A stretch of 64,000 nucleotides of DNA from Branchiostoma floridae (Eukaryota; Chordata; Leptocardii; Amphioxiformes; Branchiostomatidae), in assembly GCF_000003815.2 (NCBI RefSeq), contig NC_049979.1, forward strand, positions 24,754,320 through 24,818,319, in the 5' to 3' direction. Below the pieces are notes generated by a model that saw only the letters and a list, made by a program, of their open reading frames with translations, searched no databases and was not told the origin of the DNA. The position numbers and the translations under genes are program-made. Positions 45,801 to 55,609 of the stretch are shown in pieces. How positions within the stretch are numbered: the stretch's first letter is position 1; every line of letters begins with the position of its first letter.

Positions 45801-48272
45801 CTCTACGTTGACCGATGAGCCTCTGGATATTACATTTCTGGTAGGTCCTGGTACTTTTGCAAGAATGGAAATACTGACGTCTTTCCCATTCCTCTCTTGC
45901 GGTGAGAACCCTTCGGTTCTGACACAAATCGTACACGGTTTGACAAATGCACAGTCGCTACACTCCATCCACACAATTCATCATTGTAAGCCCCGTCCTT
46001 ATTCTCGGGTACTCGAGTCGTGGAAATCTCAGTAACCCAGGCCGACTACTTGGAATTTTCATCCGATGATACATGGATGCATTATTTGGAGAGACCGGTG
46101 ATGCAAACTTCCGTACTATTTGCATTCAAAAAATTTGCTAGCTTAGTTTATTTTTCTTTGAACGCGTGCAGACTTTACACTGCTGTTAATACATATTGGT
46201 ACAGAACCCAAAATTTTACATGTATTTCTAGAGATGAAATATTGCAATAGCTCCTATATTTAATCGATATTATATGAATATCGAATAAGTATATATCTGC
46301 ATATCTTAACTTTAACTGTTCCATCATTCAAAACGGCTATATGAGAAATGAGATTTGAATCTATGAAAAAATAACCTTAAGTGGCACACACACACACACA
46401 CACACATTGACACACACACACACAGACAGAGACACACACCACATACGCACACAAGCACAAGCATGTACATACAAAGATAAAATTTACGAACGCTCTATTT
46501 ATTTCATAGAGGTCACCCTACTCTACTATCTTCAATAGCTGATAGACACAGTAGATAAATTTCCTAATAGAGCCTTAATAACTCAACCTCCCTCATTGTC
46601 CTTATATAAGACAACATGAATTTCATTCCCGATTGGATCTCTGCCAGTGATCCAGACTGATGTTACCTTGCCTAAAGGTGCATTCCCGCAAGACGTATTG
46701 CAGTTATATGGACCTCCTGTGTGTATCACGTCTAACTGGTGAAGGTTACAGGGTGTTCGGTCATCTTGACCTGCATACTAAAGACACTTATTACTCATGT
46801 AAGAATAAGTCTAACTTTATAGATGTCTTGGTTTCACAGTATGACAACTGTCGTTCCACATGAAAAAAAAATGTGTCGAGTCTCTTATCCAGATGATTGT
46901 CTTCTTGACCGAGTAAGGATTTATAAACAAGTTCCTCTTCTGTGTCTATCAGCTATATTGAAGATAATTGTCACTAATGAAAGCCACTCTCTAATATAAG
47001 TGCGCCCTGATATTAGTACTTGGTTATCGTTTTCCTTATCGTTAGTCAGATGCTAACACGCCACCGTACTAACATGATAATGACGGCCCTTCAGTGAGAA
47101 CATGATGATGTCTAAATCGTGTCTTTACTAATTGCCTTATACTTGATTCTCTCTTTCTCCCTCTGTCTGTCTCTATGTGTCTCCCTCTGTCTCTAGAGTA
47201 ATCAGCATGCAATACGCGTACCGTAGTACTATGCCTAAGGGTATACAGTCTATAGATTGGCTGATTAAAGTAAACCTTTGATAACATGAGAAGCATTATG
47301 TATTCTCGAACTTCAGTTGTATTGTGCAGACTATCAATCACACACAGTGGTGTAGCTCTACGAATCGCTAGTCAGCGTCCTGTAATCATGTTCATATAAA
47401 TCGTTTTATTGTGTCCATTTGAATTAGTCGGCTGGGTAGCAAGATTTCCATCATTTTTCAAATACTGTAGTTCACCACCCATTCACCTCGCGCAGCTGCA
47501 GCGTCCTACTCCATAGCTACAGCATAGTCGTGATGAATTTAGCGCTATTTTCTTCCATTTCAACATGGTGAATTGAAAACAGCTAGTATAGAACTACAGG
47601 ATCATTATTCCACACAATCAGGACATATATTACCTTTCATCATCTACACAGTCATTTGAAAACATATCAATTATGAATAGCCAAACGAACGAGCACAGCG
47701 AGTCCTTCAGACAGAATAGTATTGTCAGATGAATTTCGCAGATTAACAGTTGTCAATAGTCCGCTGAGGGTTCAGGCATCATTAACTTGCAGTAAAGTGC
47801 AGTCGTAAACTAGGCTTTGTCAACCATCTTTTTGATTTCTGTCGCATATTTGTAGAAACAAATACAGAAGGAACGTGAATACAAAAGGAATAGAATGTTC
47901 GTTAATAGCATTAATAGCGTTAAACTTCCATTCAGTGAGAGCGAGAAATCCAGATGCAGCAATTGGTCACTGGCATAACATAGAATACAAGGTCATGTAT
48001 TGCAAGACTGTGAAAATAAACGATTCATTTGAAGCTAAAGTCATACCGCCAAGCCGTACACGTCATGAAGAAGAACGTTGTTTGTGAGGCTGTGGGTGTG
48101 TGGGGATGAGTTAAATCCCTGGTAGTTATGGCACAAGACAGCTTTCTAATCTCACGGCCTTACCTTCCAGCTGAGGCCCCGATATGTAGCTCTGGCTCGC
48201 AGAGGGACTCTCGGTTTTGGAGGCGTTGGACCCGGAATTCTCCTCCTCGCCCGTGCAGTAGCAACACAACAT
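32117..48272 (-). CDS. Four-EF-hand calcium sensor with Cys-rich N terminus (gene 2, five exons)
   Basis: Tandem paralogue of gene 1, same strand. Exons: 48272-48164, 38671-38528, 34101-33895, 33088-33032, 32166-32117. The sum is 564 coding bases plus stop, 188 residues. It starts MLCCYCT, then an acidic and Ser-rich linker to residue 36, EF1 loop 46-57 (canonical), EF2 loop 82-93 with Gly-Met at positions 5-6 and Asp at 12, a central acidic linker with one Cys, EF3 loop 126-137 (position 3 Glu, position 12 Asp), EF4 loop 162-173 (canonical), and a 15-residue tail. All four introns are phase 1 at the positions of gene 1. The family is calmodulin/troponin C-like, and calcium sensing is the expected role. 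The N-terminal Cys triplet (3, 4, 6) may be acylated, which is inference. No third copy was seen in the window. Confidence 0.85.
32167..32789 (-). other. Gene 2 intron 4, acceptor part
   Basis: AT-rich intron sequence with the long pyrimidine tract of exon 5 at about 32169-32190. No other feature. Confidence 0.5.
32790..32962. mobile_element. 173 bp TA-flanked miniature element (pogo/Tigger-like ends)
   Basis: The ends CAGTAGAAGCC and GGCTTCTACTG are flanked by TA on each side. The CAGT... tip with a TA target is what pogo/Tigger-type elements show. It lies in gene 2 intron 4, about 70 bp from exon 4. Confidence 0.75.
33032..33088 (-). CDS. Gene 2 exon 4 (EF-hand 4 loop)
   Basis: It is 57 bp, with an acceptor CTTCACAG and a donor GACG|GTAAGC. 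It encodes VDDMI and a canonical EF4 loop (D-Q-D-G-D-G-K-I-D-Y-D, last position on exon 5). Confidence 0.87.
33345..33700 (-). mobile_element. Repeat A fragment, reverse orientation
   Basis: GGAGACCTCATACCTCCATGAAATGTTAAG at the left, then the eroded 3' tail with TTATGCAAACGACTTGCAC and ACATAATCCATGCACC. It lies in gene 2 intron 3, close to exon 3. Confidence 0.65.
33895..34101 (-). CDS. Gene 2 exon 3 (end of EF-hand 2, linker, EF-hand 3)
   Basis: This 207 bp exon begins after CCTTCATCCCAG and ends at GAAG|GTAACA. It contains [14 protein letters not shown], an acidic linker with a Cys, and EF3 (D-K-E-G-N-G-Y-I-T-S-S-D) followed by helix residues ending LTEEE. Confidence 0.88.
34102..34410 (-). 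other. Gene 2 intron 2, acceptor side
   Basis: Pyrimidine-rich acceptor of exon 3, otherwise nothing recognised. Confidence 0.45.
34415..34640. repeat. Right part of the 27728-28263 element family
   Basis: The blocks TTTAGCCATCTTGTTT, CTATCTCATTATTTTTGCA and CATCCATAAAATGTACTTGC end in GGCC then TAA, as in the complete copy. Confidence 0.65.
34641..35399. other. Gene 2 intron 2 segment, nothing recognised
   Basis: No coding or repeat signal supported. Confidence 0.4.
35400..36174 (-). mobile_element. Repeat A, reverse copy lacking its 3' tail
   Basis: Modules 3, 2 and 1 are readable in reverse and the palindrome closes it at about 36149-36172. The CTCTAG terminus is absent. Confidence 0.8.
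36277..36349. repeat. CT microsatellite
   Basis: Interrupted CT tract of about 70 bp. Confidence 0.95.
36548..37451. mobile_element. 904 bp TA-flanked element (pogo/Tigger-like ends)
   Basis: CAGTCAAACCTGT at the left and ACAGGTTTGACTG at the right, both flanked by TA. Subterminal GTGGCC/GGCCAC words with ACTATAG repeat at both ends (about 36570-36612 and 37325-37432). No long ORF. It is non-autonomous. Confidence 0.8.
37514..37975 (+). pseudogene. Penelope-like element fragment with GIY-YIG domain
   Basis: Frames in series read RIFKNHNIQTCFRPKRTL, a TGA, LVAPKDKTKKEDKCGVTYHV, then in another frame YIGETERSLKTRF, then back to RGVKEAIYIR and PTLNRDGGRYRL. These blocks follow the end of the reverse transcriptase and the GIY-YIG endonuclease of Penelope-like elements in order. 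One stop and at least two frameshifts show a dead copy. Confidence 0.8.
37976..38527. other. Gene 2 intron 2, donor side
   Basis: ATGCAAAT at about 38447 hints at eroded repeat A. No gene. Confidence 0.4.
38528..38671 (-). CDS. Gene 2 exon 2 (EF-hand 1 and start of EF-hand 2)
   Basis: It is 144 bp, the same length as gene 1 exon 2, with an acceptor CAATTTTCCACAG. The donor ATG|GTACAA is weaker than the others. It encodes EYRDAF, a canonical EF1 loop and the first EF2 residues (D-P-D-G). Confidence 0.87.
38770..39075 (+). repeat. Diverged repeat A-like segment
   Basis: GAACTGCAGTGTTGCTATCTTTGG, GGTATGTACATACTTTAG and TTACATCATTAATGAAGAG align in order with module 2/3 landmarks. Confidence 0.45.
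39686..39785. other. Assembly gap (100 N)
   Basis: Exactly 100 N, so the true size is unknown. Confidence 0.99.
39804..40660 (+). mobile_element. Repeat A, diverged copy
   Basis: TATTACTTCCATGAAATATTCATGG at the start, module landmarks (TTAGATAGCTCTTG, GGAACTGCAGGG, AATTAATGAG relatives) and an end GTGGGTATGAGGTC. It abuts the N gap. Confidence 0.7.
40661..42780. other. Gene 2 intron 1 segment, nothing recognised
   Basis: No coding exon or named repeat supported over about 2.1 kb. Confidence 0.4.
42787..42881. repeat. Self-complementary CT-TA-GA compound microsatellite
   Basis: CT repeats, then TA repeats, then GA repeats. The outer tracts are complementary, so the whole 95 bp can fold into one hairpin. 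Confidence 0.95.
42882..46380. other. Gene 2 intron 1 segment, no recognised gene
   Basis: Several short ORFs are present (for example 131 codons at 45579-45974 minus) without motifs or splice structure. Nothing supported. Confidence 0.4.
46387..46440. repeat. CA microsatellite
   Basis: Interrupted CA tract. Confidence 0.95.
46441..48163. other. Gene 2 intron 1, donor side
   Basis: A short CTGT-rich tract at about 47157-47195. No other feature supported. Confidence 0.4.
48164..48272 (-). CDS. Gene 2 exon 1 (Cys-rich N terminus)
   Basis: It encodes 36 residues plus one base: MLCCYCT, then Glu-rich, then Ser/Lys/Pro-containing linker. An in-frame TAA lies two codons upstream of this ATG, which fixes the start if the exon is not spliced there. 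The donor is GGAAG|GTAAGG. Confidence 0.8.
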
Positions 48273-50073
48273 TACTTAGAGATTCCTTCTTCCCCGTTCC
48301 GCCTTTCTTCACAACAGACGTTGTGAGAGCGCACATTTGTGTTTAAAGCCGTTGGTTACAGTAAAACCGCGACCGCCTCTCACCGCACGTTTTTCTACCC
48401 TTGCACTGGAGATGATAATGCGTTAGAGGAAATCAAATGTCATGTGTTGTAGCCACGGCATGCTCCGGCGCTATGTCTCGCGCTCCCGACGTAAAACTAG
48501 GGTAGAATTTTGCTTAATTTGTAGGTCTCTGCCGTTCTGTGGAGTAGCTGTCAGACGATACGGATTAGGCTAGGGTTACAGCGCCTCGGTGTGCGTGGTG
48601 TAGATTGCAGGTTGTGCTTCCGTCACAGGAGACATGATATTCGTCTTGTTCACCACAATATCAAACAACACGACACTGGCTAACATTGACCACTGCTGAC
48701 CCAATCTTTCCTTACCCTGCCAGCTAACTTTAACGTGATAAATTTGCAGCACATTTTTATGATAGACTCTTCAACTGACGTGGTAAAGTGATCAGCTACG
48801 TGGTTTCATCGCCTCAAGCTCTGCTGGATTTCAGCCTTCATTCAGACGGGGGTGTTTGGGGGGTTGAGGTGGCGCAAACTTTGATGTCGCTTAACGATCC
48901 TGTAAATTTAGTGAATTTTCGTAAAACTTTGTTGGCAACAAATTTACAAAGATTGGAAAATTTTCCATTTTTTCGTGTTGCCATGGCAACCGTTTGTCGA
49001 TTTTTGACATAAATCTCTAATTCAAGTTCTAACAATGTATTTTTCACGTTTATTTCCTACATTATGCTATTTACTTACATAGATGATGTCTAAAATATCT
49101 GTCAAAATTAAATATGCGTAAATTAAGGTAATGTGATGACGTCATCGTCCAAGATGGCGGACCATATGACCAGATCAAGAATAACTAGCTTATTTTCCTT
49201 CGGAACGTGTAAGTACCTGCTCTTTTTTCATCAAAAAATGTTGAAATGGAAGTTTTTAGTCTATTTTGCTTGTCGTTCGCGATTATTTGTTAGAAATGTT
49301 TTTTTGCAAAATTCAAGGCGGTGGATAAACCCAACTGGTATCTTATATATGCATGACTTCATTTTATGACGTCATTCTGACGTCATTGATGTTGCTATTG
49401 GACACATAAGTCGTAACAAACATTATCATTCTGGTATTTGCATTCTACCCTTTTCTTATGGATTTAGGCGTCATAACAGCGTCAACTGTCTTTAAATCTT
49501 TAGATATTTTGTCTACAACATTCTATGAAACTTTAATAATTCTTTGATATGTTATTTCAGAGTAAAAGGATTGACCAAAAAAAACGGTCTGAATAGGGTT
49601 AAAGACTTCCTTTTTCTTCTTCTTTAGTTGAAACCGTGCCCTCTGGTCATAACGGTTTCCGGTTTTTCCTCTTCTTGAGTTGAGACCATGCCAATTGGCC
49701 ATAGCAGCTTCCGACAGGCGAGGGAAAACGGAAAATAAGCGATTTTTCTCATGAGGGGTATGTGAGTAGGAAGTCCTCAGTGAACGTTTCTTATCCCAAG
49801 CTGTTACGTGAATGCGAAAGTGAACCAGGAGACCTCATGATGTAGTCCGTAGGTGGAAACTTTTTGGTCTTAACAGGGTGGAAAAGAAAGACGCATTTTC
49901 TCATGTTGTCGGTGATTAACTTCAGAGGGTGCTACTCCTCCCACACATTGGTATTTATATGGTAGTACGCAGTGTTGTTGAAACATTGTTGCTTTGTAGT
50001 ATTGTAATATTATTACGTAGTATTGTAGCATTGTGGTTATCAGATGTGACCGGCGTTCCCATCTTTACCTTTC
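48273..50073. other. Upstream region of gene 2
   Basis: The 5' UTR and promoter of gene 2 should lie here on the minus strand, but I see no clear TATA or initiator. Two related blocks (TTGAAACCGTGCC... and TTGAGACCATGCC...) lie at about 49629 and 49679. No gene recognised. Confidence 0.4.
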
Positions 50074-50173
50074 NNNNNNNNNNNNNNNNNNNNNNNNNNN
50101 NNNNNNNNNNNNNNNNNNNNNNNNNNNNNNNNNNNNNNNNNNNNNNNNNNNNNNNNNNNNNNNNNNNNNNNNN
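50074..50173. other. Assembly gap (100 N)
   Basis: Exactly 100 N. Confidence 0.99.
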
Positions 50174-50189
50174 CTTTTCCCGTCAGAAT

Positions 50190-50840
50190 GCCCCCCCCCC
50201 TAGTGGCTGCCTAAGGTAATGCAGCAAAGCTTTTAATTTGAAACTTTCTTGTTCAGGACATGATGTGGTCACGATTTTTGAGTGGTAGATAGCCCTTGGG
50301 GCAGAGTGTAAGTGCTGTGAGTTTGGAGCGGCTTCTTGGGAACTGCAGGCATCGGTTTCCTTTCAAACTTTAGACGAGAACAACTCGAGAACGTGTTGAC
50401 GGATCATCATGATTTGTGGTATGTAGATAGAATGAGTGATGACACATAATGTAATACAAATTATGCAAATCAACAGCTAGTTTGCATAATTAATGGTCGT
50501 GTTCGAAAATGGTTGGCGAAGGTTTTTTTTCGTCAGGACGGTAGCGGGCAGAGTGTGTGCGTCCGTTTGTTTGTGGAATGCATAATTCAGGAAGCCTTGA
50601 ATGGATCCTGATAATTTTTGGAAGGTGGGTAGGTGTAGTAAAACGAAAATCAAGTTCGATAATGGGCCCCCTAGTGGCTTCCTAAGGTACTGCAGCAAAA
50701 CAATTTTTGACATCTCGTGTTCTGAACATGGTGTGGTCGTGATTTTTGAGTGGTACATAGCCTAAGTGATGACGTCCATAATGTAATACTAATTATGCAA
50801 ACCAACAGCTTATTTTCATAATCAATGGGGAAAGTTCATA
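50190..50840 (+). mobile_element. Repeat A, rearranged copy
   Basis: Module landmarks (CCCCCTAGTGGC, GAACATGGTGTGGTC, TTTTGAGTGGTA, ATGTAATACTAATTATGCAA) occur twice, at about 50195-50500 and 50660-50825, so two partial copies or an extra module are present. Confidence 0.65.
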
Positions 50841-50962
50841 AATGCACTGAATTTCATGATAGGACTTCATTGTTTTTGGCGGAAAGGTACTTTAGATGTT
50901 AATCTACATGGAAAGATGCATTTAATTGTAATCAGTGGCCAATTAACAGAAATAAACAGTGT

Positions 50963-51046
<84 letters not shown>

Positions 51047-51047
51047 G
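50963..51047. repeat. CT-TA compound microsatellite
   Basis: CT tract followed by a TA tract of about 60 bp. Confidence 0.95.
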
Positions 51048-51344
51048 TAATGATTTATATTTATTTAAATCATTTTGACCTATATTTAAGGACACAGCTG
51101 TTTCTCATATGTCTTGCTTGACGAGCCTTGTGACCTGGACGCCTTTACACTAGGGAGAAATCCGCCAAAAATTAGTTACTCAAGATGTCCAATAGGAGAC
51201 CTTGCAACTAAAACAACAGGAGCTATATATTTGACTCATTTGCATTAGCTTTGTTTCCCATTGAAATCCAAAATTGTCTTCAGGTTGACTCTGCTTTACC
51301 TTTGTTCGCTATTGGAATCCAAATTGTCTTACCAAAAATTGTCT

Positions 51345-51478
51345 TCATTCATAGTTAGGGTATAAAAGATTAGTATTTTTAAGATCACTTCAGTGTCACT
51401 GACTAAGGATAGTAAATACTATCCGAAACGTCTGACCGTTTCCAAAACCATATCCAGTTGCTTGAGTAACTACTTTTT
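51345..51478 (+). repeat. Single arm of the 31385-31722 fold-back family
   Basis: TTAGGGTATAAAAGATTAG, CAGTGTCACTGAC, CGAAACGTCTGACCGTTTCC and TTGCTTGAGTAACT match the right arm. Confidence 0.7.
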
Positions 51479-51655
51479 GGCGTATCTTATTACATGGATG
51501 TCTAACCTACATCGACGTAGGGAGAAATCCTCTGACAAACATGAAATTCTGATTGACCAGGGATGCTACAAGGTCATCTGTGGTCACAATATAAAGCCCC
51601 CTATTATCATTTACTATTCGGCCAGGCCAGAGTCTGGTAGATACTACATGATTTT

Positions 51656-52252
51656 AAGCACCCTTCACACGAGAGCACGAATGAGCCGGAATGCTGTCCG
51701 AATGAATTTTTTTTTCTATTCGTGGCAATTCCTCGCAATTCGTACTGTATTCTAAACATTCTTACTGCGTTCGAGATATTCCTCCCCGTTCTTTTGGCTG
51801 GCTCGAAAGTTTTTGACATGTTAAAAACTGTCGAGGTGCATTCGAAGTGGAGAAATATCGAATGGCATTTGTAGTGGATTCTTAGTATATTCAAACTATT
51901 CTAACTGCAGTCGGACCGCATTCTACGGCATTCTAACATTATTCCAAACATTCTTATCTCATTCGATGGGTAACCGAAACGGCAAGCCATCTCGAATCCT
52001 GTCAGAATGTGGCCAAAGGAATATCTCGAATGCCGTAAGAATGTGTAGAATGCACTACGAATTCACAGGAATAGACAAGAATTTTCATTCTGACGGCATT
52101 CCGGCTCATTCCTTCTCGTGTGAAGGCGATTTAAGGCCCATTTGGAATTCCCACCCGAATGGCCCCGAATGTGACACGAAGTTTACAGATACTTCATTCC
52201 GGCTGGTTCTGCTTGATTCCTGCTAATTCGATTTCCGTGTGAAGGCCCTATT
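51656..52252. mobile_element. TTA-flanked miniature element, copy 2
   Basis: Same family as 4853-5443. TTA then AGCACCCTTCACAC at left, GTGTGAAGGCCCTA then TTA at right, with GAATG/CATTC words throughout. Confidence 0.65.
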
Positions 52253-53099
52253 AACAAACCACTTAGTCTATGAAAGTTGCGCTGGAAAGTATCACAACAG
52301 TGTACATAATTTCATTGTCACCAGTTCGCCAAGAAGGTTATGTTTTTGGTAGCATTTGGGTATTGTCGTCTTGGTCTGCTTTATCTCCGCGCGTTGGGCC
52401 TTGCGGTAATTGGATATTGCCAAGCAGACGTTGCGTGATTTTTTTCTGATCGTTTTTTGCACGTCGTTTTGTCAGCTGTTTTTAGGATCTATCAGTGTTA
52501 GCGTCTGCACTGGCGGTAATTTATCGAACTTGAAGCATACGTAGACGGAAACGGTTGTCAAACATGATTTTGTATATCCTTAGATAACTTCATCAGGTTG
52601 ACAATTATTCATATAGTAAGGTTCTTTAGGCACAACTAGGGAGTACTTACTGCCAACGTCTATCAGACACCACCATCAGGGTAGAATGACTGGAAACTAC
52701 TTCTTGCTGCTACTTAGACGATGTAGGTGGCAATGCAGCAGCAAGAATGCCGTCACAAACATGGCTCAGCGGCAAAGGAACCGCATACACTAGATCCAAG
52801 AAGAAGGCAGCAGAACAAGTAGGAAACAAGTCAGCGGTCACCCATAATATCAACAGAAGCAATTTTGTAATAGATTGAGAGGGGGTTACAGTCATCGACA
52901 GAGAGGAAAATAGAAGAACACGCTGCATTAAGGAGGTAATTTGAATCATTCTATTGATCAGAAAAATCGGATCCCGTCATGAACAAAGACAAGGTGGAAT
53001 CAAGCTGAGTAACGTTACCTTTGTGACGGCATTCTTGCTGCTACAACCCCACCTACATCAGCTAAAATTAACCCCAAGAATAAGCTTCCAGCTCATTCC
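52253..53099. other. No recognised gene before the large gap
   Basis: 52424-52490 shares CAAGCAGACGTTGCGTGATT and following bases with 25405-25470. Nothing else supported. Confidence 0.4.
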
Positions 53100-53931
53100 N
53101 NNNNNNNNNNNNNNNNNNNNNNNNNNNNNNNNNNNNNNNNNNNNNNNNNNNNNNNNNNNNNNNNNNNNNNNNNNNNNNNNNNNNNNNNNNNNNNNNNNNN
53201 NNNNNNNNNNNNNNNNNNNNNNNNNNNNNNNNNNNNNNNNNNNNNNNNNNNNNNNNNNNNNNNNNNNNNNNNNNNNNNNNNNNNNNNNNNNNNNNNNNNN
53301 NNNNNNNNNNNNNNNNNNNNNNNNNNNNNNNNNNNNNNNNNNNNNNNNNNNNNNNNNNNNNNNNNNNNNNNNNNNNNNNNNNNNNNNNNNNNNNNNNNNN
53401 NNNNNNNNNNNNNNNNNNNNNNNNNNNNNNNNNNNNNNNNNNNNNNNNNNNNNNNNNNNNNNNNNNNNNNNNNNNNNNNNNNNNNNNNNNNNNNNNNNNN
53501 NNNNNNNNNNNNNNNNNNNNNNNNNNNNNNNNNNNNNNNNNNNNNNNNNNNNNNNNNNNNNNNNNNNNNNNNNNNNNNNNNNNNNNNNNNNNNNNNNNNN
53601 NNNNNNNNNNNNNNNNNNNNNNNNNNNNNNNNNNNNNNNNNNNNNNNNNNNNNNNNNNNNNNNNNNNNNNNNNNNNNNNNNNNNNNNNNNNNNNNNNNNN
53701 NNNNNNNNNNNNNNNNNNNNNNNNNNNNNNNNNNNNNNNNNNNNNNNNNNNNNNNNNNNNNNNNNNNNNNNNNNNNNNNNNNNNNNNNNNNNNNNNNNNN
53801 NNNNNNNNNNNNNNNNNNNNNNNNNNNNNNNNNNNNNNNNNNNNNNNNNNNNNNNNNNNNNNNNNNNNNNNNNNNNNNNNNNNNNNNNNNNNNNNNNNNN
53901 NNNNNNNNNNNNNNNNNNNNNNNNNNNNNNN
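53100..53931. other. Assembly gap (832 N)
   Basis: 832 N. The ORFs reported across it are artefacts of the N run. Confidence 0.99.
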
Positions 53932-53978
53932 AGTGGTTCAAAACCTACAGTACCTTGGCCGCACTGGGGTAATTACTG

Positions 53979-54214
53979 TCGTATTGAGGTCACCTGAGTG
54001 CGGCCGAATGGCAGCTCGCTCCAGACACTTGCGACAGTCGTATTGAGGTCACCTGAGTGGCGCCGAATGGCAGCTCGCTCCAGACGCTTGCGACAGTCGT
54101 ATTGAGGTCACCTGAGTGGCGCCGAATGACAGCTCGCTCCAGACGCTTGCGACAGTCGTATTGAGGTCATCTGAGTGGCGCCGAATGGCAGCTCGCTCCA
54201 GACCCTTGCGATTT
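53979..54214. repeat. 59 bp minisatellite, four copies
   Basis: Starts at 53979, 54038, 54097 and 54156. The unit opens TCGTATTGAGGTCACCTGAG and includes GGCAGCTCGCTCCAGAC. The copies differ at only a few bases, so amplification is recent. Confidence 0.93.
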
Positions 54215-54289
54215 AGCCCCGCCTATTGTAAGCTCCTCGCAATTCAGCCCCTGGCTGCAAAGAGTGAGTAGTCGGCCCACCCAATAACA

Positions 54290-54427
54290 ATAACGACATG
54301 TGTATGTTAGTCAATGATGAACATCACCATGCATGAATCATGAAAATGTGCAAATCCTTTGCATAAAATTTACAAAAGCTTGAATATTTTATGGACGTAT
54401 GAGGTCGCCGAACTCTAGTTTCAGTAG

Positions 54428-54497
<70 letters not shown>

Positions 54498-54700
54498 TGT
54501 GAACAAGATAACTCAAGAACGGCTGGATGGATTGGTTTCATACTTGGTGTTTTGGTGGGGTGTGATAAACAAGAAATTATTAGATTTTTTACCTCATAGC
54601 GGCCTCTCTTGGTACTACAGCGCAACTTCCGGTTTTGCCATCTCGTGTTCTGAACAAGCTATGGTCACAATTTTTGGGTGTTTGTCCTGTGGACGTCCCT
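54290..54700 (+). mobile_element. Repeat A, tail of one copy fused to the head of another
   Basis: 54290-54420 is a repeat A 3' tail ending GAGGTCGCCGAACTCTAG. It runs directly into AGCGTTTG, a TG tract (54431-54498) and module 1 of a second copy, truncated near 54700. This is the same tail-to-head junction as at 13980. Confidence 0.8.
54431..54498. repeat. TG microsatellite
   Basis: About 33 TG units at the normal TG position of repeat A. Confidence 0.95.
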
Positions 54701-55037
54701 AGGAACATTTAAAAAGTGGGCAACTTTTTTTTACACCAGGTCAAATAGAAAGCTTAGACAGTATCGAACAATGGTAACGTTTGTTACAGTCATTTCTGTA
54801 CAACATTTTGTTAAGCAAGGCGGGATACAAATGACAGTCAACAACCCTTTCTTGTTTCTTTAAAAAGCCAGAAAAACTGTATAGCGTCACAAAGACGGTC
54901 ATTTCTAGTCTTATACGTGGGTAATATAACCGTGGCAACCATCGTACTCATGGTGGTAACGTTTGTTACCGAATCTGGCGACTGGCATAAACCACCTCAC
55001 ACAGCCTCCAAGATCAGTGATAGTAGCGTGATCTGAT

Positions 55038-55137
55038 NNNNNNNNNNNNNNNNNNNNNNNNNNNNNNNNNNNNNNNNNNNNNNNNNNNNNNNNNNNNNNN
55101 NNNNNNNNNNNNNNNNNNNNNNNNNNNNNNNNNNNNN
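55038..55137. other. Assembly gap (100 N)
   Basis: Exactly 100 N. Confidence 0.99.
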
Positions 55138-55291
55138 CAGGCAACAAAGACGCTATGACACTCCAACAGACTGTAGCCGGTGCACTTACGTATCCTGCAC
55201 AAACTTCATGCTCTCATTCAGAAGTCTCACACAATAGGAAGGAGCGCGTTCCTGTTCATTGCTACAACCTACAAGGGGGGCATGACCATAT

Positions 55292-55600
55292 TCAAGGACG
55301 AAGGACACGAGGTGTACGAGGGACACGTAGATTGTCACGTTTGTGTAGTCTATGGGAGGCTTTAGTGACCATGGAAGTTACGTGTTCGTGCAAGGTATTA
55401 GATATTTGTCCAGATAGAATGAAGCCCAGACCTTTTGCAGAGACGACCCACGGGACGCACACACCCCCAAGTGTTAACCTTGGTGGGCTGGGAACGGATC
55501 TACAAGCACAGAGTTGTAGCAGTTGGCTTTTCTTCCCGTTTAGCAACATGTTGTTGGTGTCAGCCCACGAGTCAAGATGAGGTGTTTTGTGGACTGTTAC
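55292..55600 (-). pseudogene. LINE reverse transcriptase fragment (minus strand)
   Basis: The minus frame reads WADTNNMLLNGKKSQLL, then VSAKGLGFILSGQISNTLHEHV and ASHRLHKR. This follows RT motifs D and E and the region after them (LNxxK, xLG, H-V, KA-x-R-L) of CR1/L2-like LINEs. It is a different copy from the plus-strand LINE that starts just to its right. No RT core is present. Confidence 0.6.
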
Positions 55601-55609
55601 TAGCGGACA

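Noticed and set aside
48788-49012. Overlapping plus and minus ORFs around 48788-49047
   Set aside because: No family features, no splice signals and no paralogue copy. Probably chance.
52954-53997. 347 and 282 codon ORFs
   Set aside because: Almost all residues are from the 832 N gap.
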